From: a virus
Length of the DNA: 64,000 bases
Strand: one strand, 5' to 3'
Virus record (IMG/VR): IMGVR_UViG_3300025585_000039
Span: 1 to 64,000 of that record
Of the stretch, positions 14,010-21,311 are shown in pieces; the first letter of the stretch is position 1; each line of letters opens with the position of its first letter. The notes under the pieces were generated by a model. The model made no database searches. It had not been told where the DNA came from and saw only the letters and a list, made by a program, of their open reading frames with translations. The translations under genes were made by a program, and so were the position numbers.

Positions 14010-14711
14010 ATGGATCAACAACGACTAGAACAGGCTGCTCAAGGTTTTACAGTAGACCAACAAGGTAACAAGTATAGTTTTACATCCCCTATCCCTGGAG
14101 TTCATATTTATGATAATGTTTGGGAAAACTCTATGGACTTTTTCAATTCACTATTGGATAAGGAGTTTTGGGATAAGCATGAAGGTAATAAGAATTATAG
14201 AAAATGGGTTAGAGAAGATTTCTTTGACAATCAGGAATATACTAGAGAAAATGGAAAACAAGCAGACACTTGCTGGATACATACATACCCAGAAGCAAAT
14301 GATGCACTCAGAGGCGTTATTGATTCATACTGCTTTCATTGGAATCTAGATCCAAAGAGTCGTGAAAGTTTACGCATTACAAGATATTCAAATGGAGAAT
14401 GGTTTGGTGCACATTCTGATGATACATATGCAACACCAAGAACAATATCTTTAGTTTATTATCCAAACGATGACTACGAAGGTGGAGAATTAGAGTTTAT
14501 TCACTTTGGAGTAACAGTTAAACCAAAGGCTGGTCAACTATTTCTTTTCCCATCTGCTTATTCTTATGAGCATAAGATTCATGAAATCACTGGTGGAAAT
14601 CCAAGATGGACTGTTGTATCGTTCTTGTATTTTGGAGATGAAAAAGAAGCCAATATGAGACGAGAAGGCCTAGAATTTCCATACAAACCAATCTTTAAAT
14701 CATTGTTTTAA
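14010..14711 (+). CDS. prolyl-4-hydroxylase-like 2OG/Fe(II) oxygenase
   Basis: A 233-aa protein with HSD (in WFGAHSDDTYA, about residue 136), SLVYYPNDDYEGGELEF, KAGQLFLFPS, the distal His in YEHKIHE and the Arg in NPRWTVVSF. This is a complete 2OG oxygenase set. The TGA-TATAAT at 13983-13988 is followed by a leader with GAAAGG, so this gene is leadered. It stands alone between Hsp20 and a bidirectional terminator. Confidence 0.85.
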   Translation: MDQQRLEQAAQGFTVDQQGNKYSFTSPIPGVHIYDNVWENSMDFFNSLLDKEFWDKHEGNKNYRKWVREDFFDNQEYTRENGKQADTCWIHTYPEANDALRGVIDSYCFHWNLDPKSRESLRITRYSNGEWFGAHSDDTYATPRTISLVYYPNDDYEGGELEFIHFGVTVKPKAGQLFLFPSAYSYEHKIHEITGGNPRWTVVSFLYFGDEKEANMRREGLEFPYKPIFKSLF

Positions 14712-14718
14712 AAATAAA

Positions 14719-14755
14719 AACAGGCTAGATATGTAATTAAACTACCTAGCCTGTT
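14719..14755. terminator. bidirectional intrinsic terminator
   Basis: AACAGGCTAG (14719-14728) and CTAGCCTGTT (14746-14755) form a 10-bp stem. It is preceded by an A-rich tract and followed by TATTTTTATTT, so it can stop transcription from both the + oxygenase and the convergent minus operon. Confidence 0.8.
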
Positions 14756-14764
14756 TATTTTTAT

Positions 14765-15034
14765 TTAGTTTTTCTTTGTTGTTGCCTTCTTTGCTGGAGC
14801 CTTTTTAACCTTTACAGATGTTAATGCTGCAGCAACGTCTTCTTCCGCTGGCAATCTACCAAAAGCCTTATCATTGGGGTTAATTGCTCTTAGCGCAACA
14901 GGCGCAACAGCAGCCACCAATGAATAGGCAAGTGTCTTAGGGTCTGTTACCCCAGACATATATAGAGCAATTGCAGCACCTAGAACTGATCGTCCGTATG
15001 ATGCAAGCATTGCCTTTAGTTGTTCAGTTGTCAT
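14765..15034 (-). CDS. holin-like small membrane protein
   Basis: An 89-aa protein with two hydrophobic stretches (about residues 12-30 and 36-52), then an acidic loop and a Lys/Ala-rich tail (KKAPAKKATTKK). The layout matches small actinophage membrane proteins often called holins. The ribosome site AGGAGG lies 6 nt before the ATG at 15034, which was preferred over longer frames. Holin function is not proven; the endolysin is about 8 kb upstream in the same orientation. Confidence 0.5.
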   Translation of the reverse strand: MTTEQLKAMLASYGRSVLGAAIALYMSGVTDPKTLAYSLVAAVAPVALRAINPNDKAFGRLPAEEDVAAALTSVKVKKAPAKKATTKKN

Positions 15035-15042
15035 TTTTCCTC

Positions 15043-15201
15043 CTAAGAAATATAGTGTGTTATGACATAGTAACCAGCCCATAAACCTACAATACCTGCA
15101 ACTCCTGCAAATACTGGTGGTGCTGGAACTGGTAATTTGAACGCAGCAAATGCAACGCCACATCCAAAACCTGTGATTATTGATAGTAATATATCTTTCA
15201 T
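15043..15201 (-). CDS. XapX-domain small membrane protein
   Basis: A 52-aa protein: MKDILLSIITGFGCGVAFAA, then KLPVPAPPVFAGVAGIVGLW. This matches the XapX (DUF1427) pattern of two short membrane segments separated by a L/K-P-x-P-A-P-P turn. Function is unknown in the family. The start overlaps the preceding stop (TAATG). Confidence 0.7.
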   Translation of the reverse strand: MKDILLSIITGFGCGVAFAAFKLPVPAPPVFAGVAGIVGLWAGYYVITHYIS

Positions 15202-15281
15202 TAATAAATAAACTTTCTTGGCTTACGTATTTCTTTTTTAATTTTTCTAAATCTGTACCACTGAATTATTTTTTTAATCAT
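15201..15281 (-). CDS. 26-aa basic peptide
   Basis: A tiny frame, MIKKIIQWYRFRKIKKEIRK and six more residues, about half Lys or Arg. It is tightly coupled: ATGA with the SGNH gene and TAATG with the XapX gene. Similar basic mini-genes sit at 20676-20756 and 22517-22624. It may be a membrane-interacting peptide or merely a re-initiation bridge. Confidence 0.45.
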   Translation of the reverse strand: MIKKIIQWYRFRKIKKEIRKPRKFIY

Positions 15282-16195
15282 AACCAACCTCGTTTTTCTA
15301 TTTCTTTCTGGAACTTTGCAGCCCAGTATTCATTTACAAGAGTACCTGCGTGACCATCTCTTCTATTTAGATCAAACTTTTCAATCTTGCCATCTGGTCT
15401 TTTCTCTCTAATAAAGTCTAGCAACTCTTCATCTGATATGTCAATATAGTTTGAAGATAGATCTGCAAACTTATAGTTTACATTTTCTTGATAATCCCAT
15501 GAACCCCATAACAACTTAGTGCCCATTGACTCACAAAACTTTTCAAATAATTTCCAACTAATTGCAAAATCTATAAAGCATTTACGATGCTCAAGAAGTG
15601 TAAAAGGCTTTTCAATCAATAAGAAATCTGGAACCTTAGATTCATCTAGTTGGTCAGTGCTTACTCCGCCACCATTTGGGTATCTCTGTACATATACATA
15701 CTTTTCATTTTCTTGATCCCAGTCATAGAATCTACCTAAGTTTGGTAATAAAACAAACATATACTCTGGAGCACCATATTTTTCAATATAAATCATGTAT
15801 GTGGTTATAACCTTTTGCCATCCATATCCAGATTTGCCAATGCTATAAAAACCGTTATTAGTATTATTCTTCTTATTAAGATTATTTAATAAAACTTTTG
15901 TCCATACCGTTTCCTGTGGCGCACCAACACCTTCAGTTTGAGAACAACCAGCAAACAAAATATGCTTTTCATTTGAATGGTCTGCGGTAAAGTTATCACA
16001 TCTAAAAAAATCATCATTGTAGTTATAATCTACTGTGCCATCATCATCTGCAATCTCAATTGGAATTCTTGTCCAATGTCTTTGTGTAGTTAAAATACCG
16101 TTCATCTTACCCCAAGTCGCATCGAACTTGTTGTAAAATACGTCATCTATTCCACCATCAAGACTTCTTAAAACAAAAGGATCTGTCTTCTTCAC
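15278..16195 (-). CDS. SGNH-hydrolase-like protein, copy 1
   Basis: A 305-aa protein with block I as FAGCSQTEGVG (about residues 82-92; GCS replaces GDS, Ser kept), a mid-block Gly (GKSGYGW), an N-containing block (LLPNLGRFYD) and a C-terminal D-x-H (RRDGHAG, about 282). The paralogue at 38739 shares the same blocks. SGNH enzymes deacetylate or acylate glycans and lipids. Here it lies in the accessory operon with oxygenases. Confidence 0.65.
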   Translation of the reverse strand: MKKTDPFVLRSLDGGIDDVFYNKFDATWGKMNGILTTQRHWTRIPIEIADDDGTVDYNYNDDFFRCDNFTADHSNEKHILFAGCSQTEGVGAPQETVWTKVLLNNLNKKNNTNNGFYSIGKSGYGWQKVITTYMIYIEKYGAPEYMFVLLPNLGRFYDWDQENEKYVYVQRYPNGGGVSTDQLDESKVPDFLLIEKPFTLLEHRKCFIDFAISWKLFEKFCESMGTKLLWGSWDYQENVNYKFADLSSNYIDISDEELLDFIREKRPDGKIEKFDLNRRDGHAGTLVNEYWAAKFQKEIEKRGWL

Positions 16196-16704
16196 TCTAA
16201 TACCTCTCCTACTGGTTGGCTATATATAGTTAATGGTCGTTCATCAAAGTATGCAAGAAGAACACCAGTCTTATTATTGTTAATGTCGGGGTTTGTGTTT
16301 CTCCAATGCTCTAGTTTGCCTGAATTAAAAGCAACACCAGAGTTTGGTGGGAAAACATATTCTTTATCTTCTACCATGATTCCCCATGGCAAATTTTCAT
16401 ATAGACACACATCCAAAAGACATACAGTTGGATTTAAATCAACGTGCTTCCCAAGAACACCTTGATGTCCTTCGTAATGTGCAAATGTTGTTTTAGTAGA
16501 AGAAAGATTTGGATTGTCAAATAGTTCTCTTGCCAATGGTAAAAGTTCTTGTCCAAACATTTGTAGCACTGGATTATTGATACTATCAAACATAGTTCTT
16601 TGTTGTTTGTTTACACCAGAATGAGACAGTAGTCGTTTACAGTATGAAACAACTTCCTCAAACCTATCAAGTGTAAAAACACCATGTACTATTTTTGGAT
16701 CCAT
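16192..16704 (-). CDS. compact 2OG/Fe(II) oxygenase-like protein
   Basis: A 170-aa protein with HVD (GKHVDLNP, about residue 87), PWGIMVEDKEY, NSGVAF, and the distal HWRN followed by VLLAYF. The strand order matches the DYQL subfamily elsewhere in the window, in a shorter form. The leaderless start is TGA-TAGAAT (complement of 16711-16719), 6 nt, ATG. The stop makes an ATGA overlap with the SGNH gene. Confidence 0.65.
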   Translation of the reverse strand: MDPKIVHGVFTLDRFEEVVSYCKRLLSHSGVNKQQRTMFDSINNPVLQMFGQELLPLARELFDNPNLSSTKTTFAHYEGHQGVLGKHVDLNPTVCLLDVCLYENLPWGIMVEDKEYVFPPNSGVAFNSGKLEHWRNTNPDINNNKTGVLLAYFDERPLTIYSQPVGEVLE

Positions 16705-16721
16705 ATATCTATTCTATCATA

Positions 16722-17126
16722 TTAGGACGATTGTTCGTCTTCTTCTTTTGGCAACAACAACATCAATTCTTCATACGCTGTCACTAGTCTATTTAAACTA
16801 TTAATGTTTGGTGTCCATATTACGTCACCATATTTTTTGTGGTAATCTACTACTGGACCAACCTCATCCTTGAATTTGTTCAGTGCTTGCTGAACAACCT
16901 CTATATAAACAAACGCATCGTCTCTTGATTTTAATAAAAAGTTAGTAAACCCTTCGTTATCTGCAATATTAGATTTTTTTAATTGATCCGCCACTATAAA
17001 ATAATCTAGATTTACTTGAAACAAACTTTGAATTAATTTTTTTATTTTTAATGTTGCAATAATATTATAAAACAATGACGACATTAAAACTAAAAAGAAA
17101 ATAATAAATAGTATAAAGTTTAACAT
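16722..17126 (-). CDS. membrane-anchored hypothetical protein
   Basis: A 134-aa protein with an N-terminal hydrophobic segment (residues 3-22) and a long helical, partly coiled-coil cytoplasmic-looking region, ending acidic (KEEDEQSS). No family is recognised. Its 3' end carries the promoter of the next gene. Confidence 0.6.
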   Translation of the reverse strand: MLNFILFIIFFLVLMSSLFYNIIATLKIKKLIQSLFQVNLDYFIVADQLKKSNIADNEGFTNFLLKSRDDAFVYIEVVQQALNKFKDEVGPVVDYHKKYGDVIWTPNINSLNRLVTAYEELMLLLPKEEDEQSS

Positions 17127-17356
17127 TACATCTTATCCCTAACAAGCATAACAATTGCCCCATTATCTTCTAGTGCTTTTTTAACTCTAATCATATACTC
17201 AACAGCAGAAATCTTATCATCATGTCCAAGTCTCATGAACTGCTCAGTATTAGCCTTGACTGTTAAAAAATTTTCATTATCAATTATTTGCACACTAAAA
17301 TTTTTAGGCGGTGTCAAGGATCTAAATGCTTTCTGCATTGACAAAGTATATGTCAT
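17126..17356 (-). CDS. hypothetical protein
   Basis: A 76-aa alpha/beta protein (FSVQIIDNENFLTVKANTEQ). The start at 17356 was chosen for its ATGA overlap with the upstream gene. Small actinophage proteins of this type are common and uncharacterised. Confidence 0.6.
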   Translation of the reverse strand: MTYTLSMQKAFRSLTPPKNFSVQIIDNENFLTVKANTEQFMRLGHDDKISAVEYMIRVKKALEDNGAIVMLVRDKM

Positions 17357-17574
17357 TTCTCTTCTGCCCTCCACTGTCTAAATGATTTAATATAAACAGA
17401 AGCATACGCAAGAGCCATTATAATAAAACCATATTGCTTTGTAGCAAGTGCATAAAGTATCCAGATGCACTCATTGATACATAATACTAACCATCCCAGC
17501 ATGTTCTTATTACCAACAACATATATTCCAGAAACTCCAATTACTGCTAAGATCCAAGACCACCACTGATTCAT
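17353..17574 (-). CDS. small membrane protein (PnuC-like fragment?)
   Basis: A 73-aa protein with three hydrophobic segments: WWSWILAVIGVSGIYVV, MLGWLVLCINECIWILYA and QYGFIIMALAYASVYI. The W-x-LYALATKQYGFI pattern faintly recalls PnuC nicotinamide riboside transporters, which are much longer. A transport role is therefore speculative. Confidence 0.55.
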   Translation of the reverse strand: MNQWWSWILAVIGVSGIYVVGNKNMLGWLVLCINECIWILYALATKQYGFIIMALAYASVYIKSFRQWRAEEK

Positions 17575-17578
17575 ATTA

Positions 17579-17860
17579 TTAACCCATAGTCAAAGATTGC
17601 CAGGTTTCATTCCATTTATCTTTGTCCTTGTGTAAATTAAATTCTTTAGAGATCGCCCCATCTTCTAGGTAAACTCCACCCCAAACTCCCCATTCTTTTT
17701 GAGAAATTCCAACAGCAAAACATTGCTTGTTAACTGGGCATTGATTGCAGAGTTTGTCTAATGCATCTCGCAAAAGAACATCCTCTTCATATTTTTCAAA
17801 GAACATGTTTGTATCATAATCTAAACATGCAGATGAGTCTTTCCACTCATGTCTCTTCAT
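17579..17860 (-). CDS. whiB-like: WhiB-family Fe-S transcription factor
   Basis: A 93-aa protein with the four cluster ligands C12, C38, C41 and C47 (C-x2-C-x5-C) and the GVWGGVYLEDG turn at about residues 57-67. WhiB proteins bind a [4Fe-4S] cluster, contact the primary sigma factor and occur almost only in Actinobacteria and their phages. Phage WhiB can reprogramme host transcription or cause exclusion. This is the strongest host marker in the window. Confidence 0.92.
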   Translation of the reverse strand: MKRHEWKDSSACLDYDTNMFFEKYEEDVLLRDALDKLCNQCPVNKQCFAVGISQKEWGVWGGVYLEDGAISKEFNLHKDKDKWNETWQSLTMG

Positions 17861-17863
17861 TGG

Positions 17864-18073
17864 CTATACCGCCAATTTGTCTGGTAACTCCCATCCAGAA
17901 CGAGTAGGAACAAAACGACGTGTCATATGCCACTTATTATTGATAAGTGCTCCAAATTTGGATGTTCTACCCTTGTCTGATGGATATCTATGGACTACTG
18001 TCCATCCATCCCAATCTAGGGATTTATTCTTTGCTACAATTTTTTCCATTTTTTCAAGTGATTCGATTTTCAT
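17864..18073 (-). CDS. conserved actinophage hypothetical protein
   Basis: A 69-aa basic protein with WDGWTVVHRYPSDKGRTSKFG and an RRFVPTRSGWELP tail. Proteins of this type recur in actinophages with no known role. It is directly upstream of whiB. Confidence 0.65.
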   Translation of the reverse strand: MKIESLEKMEKIVAKNKSLDWDGWTVVHRYPSDKGRTSKFGALINNKWHMTRRFVPTRSGWELPDKLAV

Positions 18074-18081
18074 TATTATCC

Positions 18082-18432
18082 TTAGTATCTAAAAATTCCT
18101 ACCTCAACATTGTTGTTTTCGGCAGTCGAAACAATTTTTGATGTTGTCTCTTTTGGTGTTGATAAAAACGCAAAATAGTTAAAAGAACTCATATTCTCTT
18201 CTAACCAACTTGCTGGTACTTTATATAACTTTATTTTTTTATTTCGAAGTTTCATACCTTTTTCAGAAAGGTTTACAAACTCCATAGCCATTGAATTTAC
18301 TTTGGCTGGTCCAGCGGTATAGATAGCCAAGAGGTTGTCATCTGCTGGCATGCTGGACATAGCCACACCCATGGCCCTTAAGAAAACATTATAGTCGCTA
18401 AAACTATTTGTTCCCTGTACTCCCACTATCAC
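18082..18432 (-). CDS. SLOG/DprA-like nucleotide-binding-fold protein
   Basis: A 116-aa protein beginning MIVGVQGTNSFSDYNVFLRAM, a Rossmann-like first strand with a G-x2-x-F-x-D/DY motif, then AIYTAGPAKVNSMAMEF and a final YFAFLSTPKE. The pattern is like YspA/SLOG-type proteins in actinophages, thought to bind nucleotide ligands. The assignment is tentative. It overlaps the upstream membrane gene by 29 nt. Confidence 0.5.
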   Translation of the reverse strand: MIVGVQGTNSFSDYNVFLRAMGVAMSSMPADDNLLAIYTAGPAKVNSMAMEFVNLSEKGMKLRNKKIKLYKVPASWLEENMSSFNYFAFLSTPKETTSKIVSTAENNNVEVGIFRY

Positions 18433-18826
18433 GTTTTTGTCCGTTCTGTAATTGATCTACTATGAAGATCGTCTTATCTAATTCTACCTTATCCATACTC
18501 ATTGTGTCAACTGGAAAAGTAGTTTCTTTATCTACCCCTTCTTTGGTAACTTTGGCGGTATATAAAATGTTATCCTTAATCCAATAGGCATCTGGCCCAA
18601 TGATAATAACCCTGATTTGAACACCTTCCAGGTGCTTTGAGGACTGAGTGTTCAGAGGCTTCCTGAGAGAGGCTGTAGGGGGCATTAGAGGCCTTATAAT
18701 GCTATGTATATGGCTTTGTGAATATCTGTATGTATTGGTTGGCGGAATGCGTGTAAGGTTATTCAGGAGTATATATAGGAAGGCAGCCCCCAAAAAAGTG
18801 ACAAAAGAACCTATAAAATATTCCAT
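18404..18826 (-). CDS. membrane-anchored hypothetical protein
   Basis: A 140-aa protein with an N-terminal transmembrane segment (residues 4-23) and a beta-rich C-terminal part (IRVIIIGPDAYWIKDNILY). The ribosome site AGGAGA precedes the ATG, with a TGA-TATAAT element just upstream. Function is unknown. Confidence 0.6.
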   Translation of the reverse strand: MEYFIGSFVTFLGAAFLYILLNNLTRIPPTNTYRYSQSHIHSIIRPLMPPTASLRKPLNTQSSKHLEGVQIRVIIIGPDAYWIKDNILYTAKVTKEGVDKETTFPVDTMSMDKVELDKTIFIVDQLQNGQKRDSGSTGNK

Positions 18827-18852
18827 GATATATGTCTCCTAATACTATTATA

Positions 18853-19188
18853 TCAGGATTCTTCACTAACGATTCTTACAATTTCCTTTAATACATTTTG
18901 TTGATCACTGGTTAGTTTATTAGTCTCAATAACATCTAAAGCCTTTGGTGTCAGCATAACCTTTGGATCATTGGTATCCATTTCTTGTATTTCCAAAAAC
19001 CCATATTGCCATAATGTCATTACATCTGTATAAAAGTATGTAAACATTGCATCATGTAATTGTGGATTGACAACTTCTAGTTTGTCAGTAAAAGAAAATA
19101 GTAATTCATTTGTATCCATATCAACAGCAGCAACTTCAAGTGCTCCATCAAGGATTAATTGCTCTACGATTTTATCCTCTGGTTCCAT
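18853..19188 (-). CDS. tandem-duplicated hypothetical protein A
   Basis: A 111-aa acidic protein related to the product of the adjacent gene at 19172: both share LxLxGALEV, a D-x-x-T-x-E-x-L, and DKLEVVNP/DKLEEVSP. The start is ATG 19188 with GGAGA upstream. Similar short acidic proteins occur near tail assembly chaperone genes in some phages, but nothing here proves that role. Confidence 0.6.
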   Translation of the reverse strand: MEPEDKIVEQLILDGALEVAAVDMDTNELLFSFTDKLEVVNPQLHDAMFTYFYTDVMTLWQYGFLEIQEMDTNDPKVMLTPKALDVIETNKLTSDQQNVLKEIVRIVSEES

Positions 19189-19414
19189 CACTAATTCTCC
19201 AAGTCATTGTTTTAGGTCCAGCATACATCATCTGGATCATATTTTTTCTAAAAATTGCGTTTACTTCTTTGTACATTGCTGGGGAAACCTCTTCAAGTTT
19301 ATCTGTAATTGCATACAAAGTCTCACCAGTTTGAGGATCCATACCAGACACTTCTAGCGCACCTTGTAAAAGTAAGTGTTCTAAAAGTGCCTCAGTTTTT
19401 ATATTGATATTCAC
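19172..19414 (-). CDS. tandem-duplicated hypothetical protein B
   Basis: An 80-aa protein with LLEHLLLQGALEVSGMD and ITDKLEEVSPAMY, paralogous to the downstream neighbour. The start makes an ATGA overlap with the nuclease stop. Confidence 0.6.
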   Translation of the reverse strand: MNINIKTEALLEHLLLQGALEVSGMDPQTGETLYAITDKLEEVSPAMYKEVNAIFRKNMIQMMYAGPKTMTWRISDGTRG

Positions 19415-19818
19415 TTCTTCTTCTTAGCACGTTGCTTGGCAAGAGCATCGAAATCTTTTACCTTGGTATCTCCAAGATAGCCCCATGCATAACCGTCTTC
19501 AATCATTTGATCATTGACGGAAATAGTATTTCCATCTAAATATACCCACCCCAAAATACGACCGTATTTTTCTGTAGAGTCTGGCAATTCAGTTTTAATT
19601 ACTACTAGTTTAGCATCTTTGAACTTATATTTCAAGTACTCTTTTGCTTCTAATCCTAATGCTTTTTCAACCTTATCTGTTGTACGAGATTCAGGGGTAT
19701 CAATACCAGCCAATCTCACACGCTTTGTTAAAGAAATATCAAAGCCAAGATCAATATCAACATCGATAGTATCTCCATCGACTATCTTTATAACATTTTT
19801 TACTCTATATTCGTACAT
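19411..19818 (-). CDS. staphylococcal-nuclease-like thermonuclease
   Basis: A 135-aa protein with the SNase core: KIVDGDTIDVDIDLG, VRLAGIDTPES (catalytic Asp and Arg region), KYGRILGWVYLDG and MIEDGYAW. These Ca-dependent nucleases cut DNA and RNA. The start at 19818 (MYEYRVKNV) begins 1 nt after the oxygenase stop; a longer start at 19854 would add a short hydrophobic segment and a 35-nt overlap. It may degrade host DNA or recycle nucleotides. Confidence 0.85.
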   Translation of the reverse strand: MYEYRVKNVIKIVDGDTIDVDIDLGFDISLTKRVRLAGIDTPESRTTDKVEKALGLEAKEYLKYKFKDAKLVVIKTELPDSTEKYGRILGWVYLDGNTISVNDQMIEDGYAWGYLGDTKVKDFDALAKQRAKKKK

Positions 19819-19819
19819 T

Positions 19820-20479
19820 CTATAACCTATTCCCATGCCAATAATCCCAACCATGAAGATCTATGAATTCTTTTTGGAAGTTTTCTTGGTATGCGCTTTC
19901 TGTTAGTTTCTTTATTTCTTTTGTCATTCCATAATCATCTTGTTTTCCATCATGGAAATGAAAAAATATCATATCTACATATTCATCATCTTTTAATATT
20001 GTAGGCTTTCTCCAGTGTACCTCATACGATGGTTTAAAAACTAGTGCATCGTTATCTTCTAAAGAATACTCTTTATTTTCTACAACCAATTTCCACTCAA
20101 CATTAGATTCTAGTTGATAGTCAATAGTAAATGTAGAATGACCAGTGTCATAATGTGGTGCAAGTCGTGGAGTTCCATATTTAGGCGAGTATCTTGTAAA
20201 AGCATAACCATCTGGTTTTAGATCTTCACCATAATTATCTCTAGCATATTTTTCTATCTTATCGGCAATCCTTTTTGGAATTCTATCAGTAGCAACAAAC
20301 AGGGCACGTCCAGACCATTCCTGTGCTAAGACCTTATCTGTTGGTCTACCTTCTTTTGCAATAGTTTCAAGCGGTATGGTTACTGGCTCCATAGAATTAA
20401 AAAATCCATACATTGCTTCTTTGAGTTCTGCAATCTCATCATCTGTAAAGAATGCTTTAAGTTGATGGCTCTTTGTCAT
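19820..20479 (-). CDS. 2OG/Fe(II) oxygenase (DYQL subfamily)
   Basis: A 219-aa protein with HYD (APHYDTGHS, about residue 107), TIDYQLESNVEW, DNDALVF, the distal HWRKP and VDMIFFHF. It is closest by eye to the members at 42839 and 43915. Upstream it overlaps the DUF2061 gene by an ATGA junction. The substrate is unknown. Confidence 0.8.
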   Translation of the reverse strand: MTKSHQLKAFFTDDEIAELKEAMYGFFNSMEPVTIPLETIAKEGRPTDKVLAQEWSGRALFVATDRIPKRIADKIEKYARDNYGEDLKPDGYAFTRYSPKYGTPRLAPHYDTGHSTFTIDYQLESNVEWKLVVENKEYSLEDNDALVFKPSYEVHWRKPTILKDDEYVDMIFFHFHDGKQDDYGMTKEIKKLTESAYQENFQKEFIDLHGWDYWHGNRL

Positions 20480-20679
20480 TGTCTACCCCACTGAATATTA
20501 TTCCATCCACGCTCATGGAAATAATAAAGAATTGTTTTTGTTAATACCTCAAAACCAGCAATAGACGCTGCCGTAACTGCCTTATGTGTTATGAAATATG
20601 AAAGAACGAAGGTATCTAATGTACCAACAACTCTCCATGTAATTGCTTTTAGTGCAGATCTTGATTTAGTTACTTTCAT
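20476..20679 (-). CDS. DUF2061 membrane protein, copy 1
   Basis: A 67-aa protein with K-x-RSALKAITWRVVGTLDTF, a central hydrophobic span and LTKTILYYFHERGW, the full DUF2061 pattern. The family is a small two-helix membrane protein of unknown role, often found near sulfate-activation genes in bacteria. ATG 20679 overlaps the preceding stop (ATGA). Confidence 0.8.
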   Translation of the reverse strand: MKVTKSRSALKAITWRVVGTLDTFVLSYFITHKAVTAASIAGFEVLTKTILYYFHERGWNNIQWGRQ

Positions 20680-20756
20680 GATGGCCACTCCATATCATTT
20701 GGTCTTGTGATAATATCCCAGATCTTCGATAAAACCTTTTTAAGTTTTGTAATCAT
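20676..20756 (-). CDS. 26-aa basic peptide
   Basis: A coupled mini-frame (MITKLKKVLSKIWDIITRPN and six more) with ATGA joins on both sides. The N-terminal half is an amphipathic, basic helix. It could be a membrane-active peptide or a translational bridge. Confidence 0.45.
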   Translation of the reverse strand: MITKLKKVLSKIWDIITRPNDMEWPS

Positions 20757-21310
20757 GAGATATACCTATTAGGAATAATGTCTACCAATAAATGAATGCG
20801 ATGCAACGGACTCTTGTTAACCACAGAGTGAATCTTAGCATTATTTATTTCCCAACATTCTCCTTCTTTCATTGTAACTGTTTTTTCATCTACAGTAAAA
20901 AAGACATTCTGATTTGTTATGATTGGTATATGGTGTCTGCGAGAATGCATAAGGTAGTCACCACTATCACTATGTGGATGAATGTCTCCAAATCCTTTTA
21001 GTTTAATTAGAAGGCATTGTCCAACTTTACCATCATGTAATATCTCTAAATCCCTTACAATTGGATCAACAAGACTCATAATGTTGTCATCAAAACATAA
21101 TTGTTGACCTTGGTATGGCGTATTAATACCCCACCCCAAAGGGTGAGTATATAAAAAAAATGACTCTGTAAATCTGTGTGTATATTCGCTGCGCTGCCTG
21201 CTTGTATTAATTTGCCATTCTGAATTAAATTTTTCAACAATAGACCGCAATTGAGAAACGTCAAATTGTTTGTGCATTGTTATGCTAAATTCTTCGTCCC
21301 TCTTGTACAT
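20753..21310 (-). CDS. aspartyl/asparaginyl beta-hydroxylase-like oxygenase
   Basis: A 185-aa protein. A cupin-type core is visible: HPHSD (about residue 118), HHIPIITNQNVFF, GECWEINNAKIHSV with the distal His, and HRIHLLVDI with the 2OG-binding Arg. The H..D..H..R order fits Fe(II)/2OG beta-hydroxylases of the AspH family, which hydroxylate Asp or Asn. It lies 1 nt downstream of the APS-kinase fusion. Confidence 0.75.
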   Translation of the reverse strand: MYKRDEEFSITMHKQFDVSQLRSIVEKFNSEWQINTSRQRSEYTHRFTESFFLYTHPLGWGINTPYQGQQLCFDDNIMSLVDPIVRDLEILHDGKVGQCLLIKLKGFGDIHPHSDSGDYLMHSRRHHIPIITNQNVFFTVDEKTVTMKEGECWEINNAKIHSVVNKSPLHRIHLLVDIIPNRYIS

Positions 21311-21311
21311 T

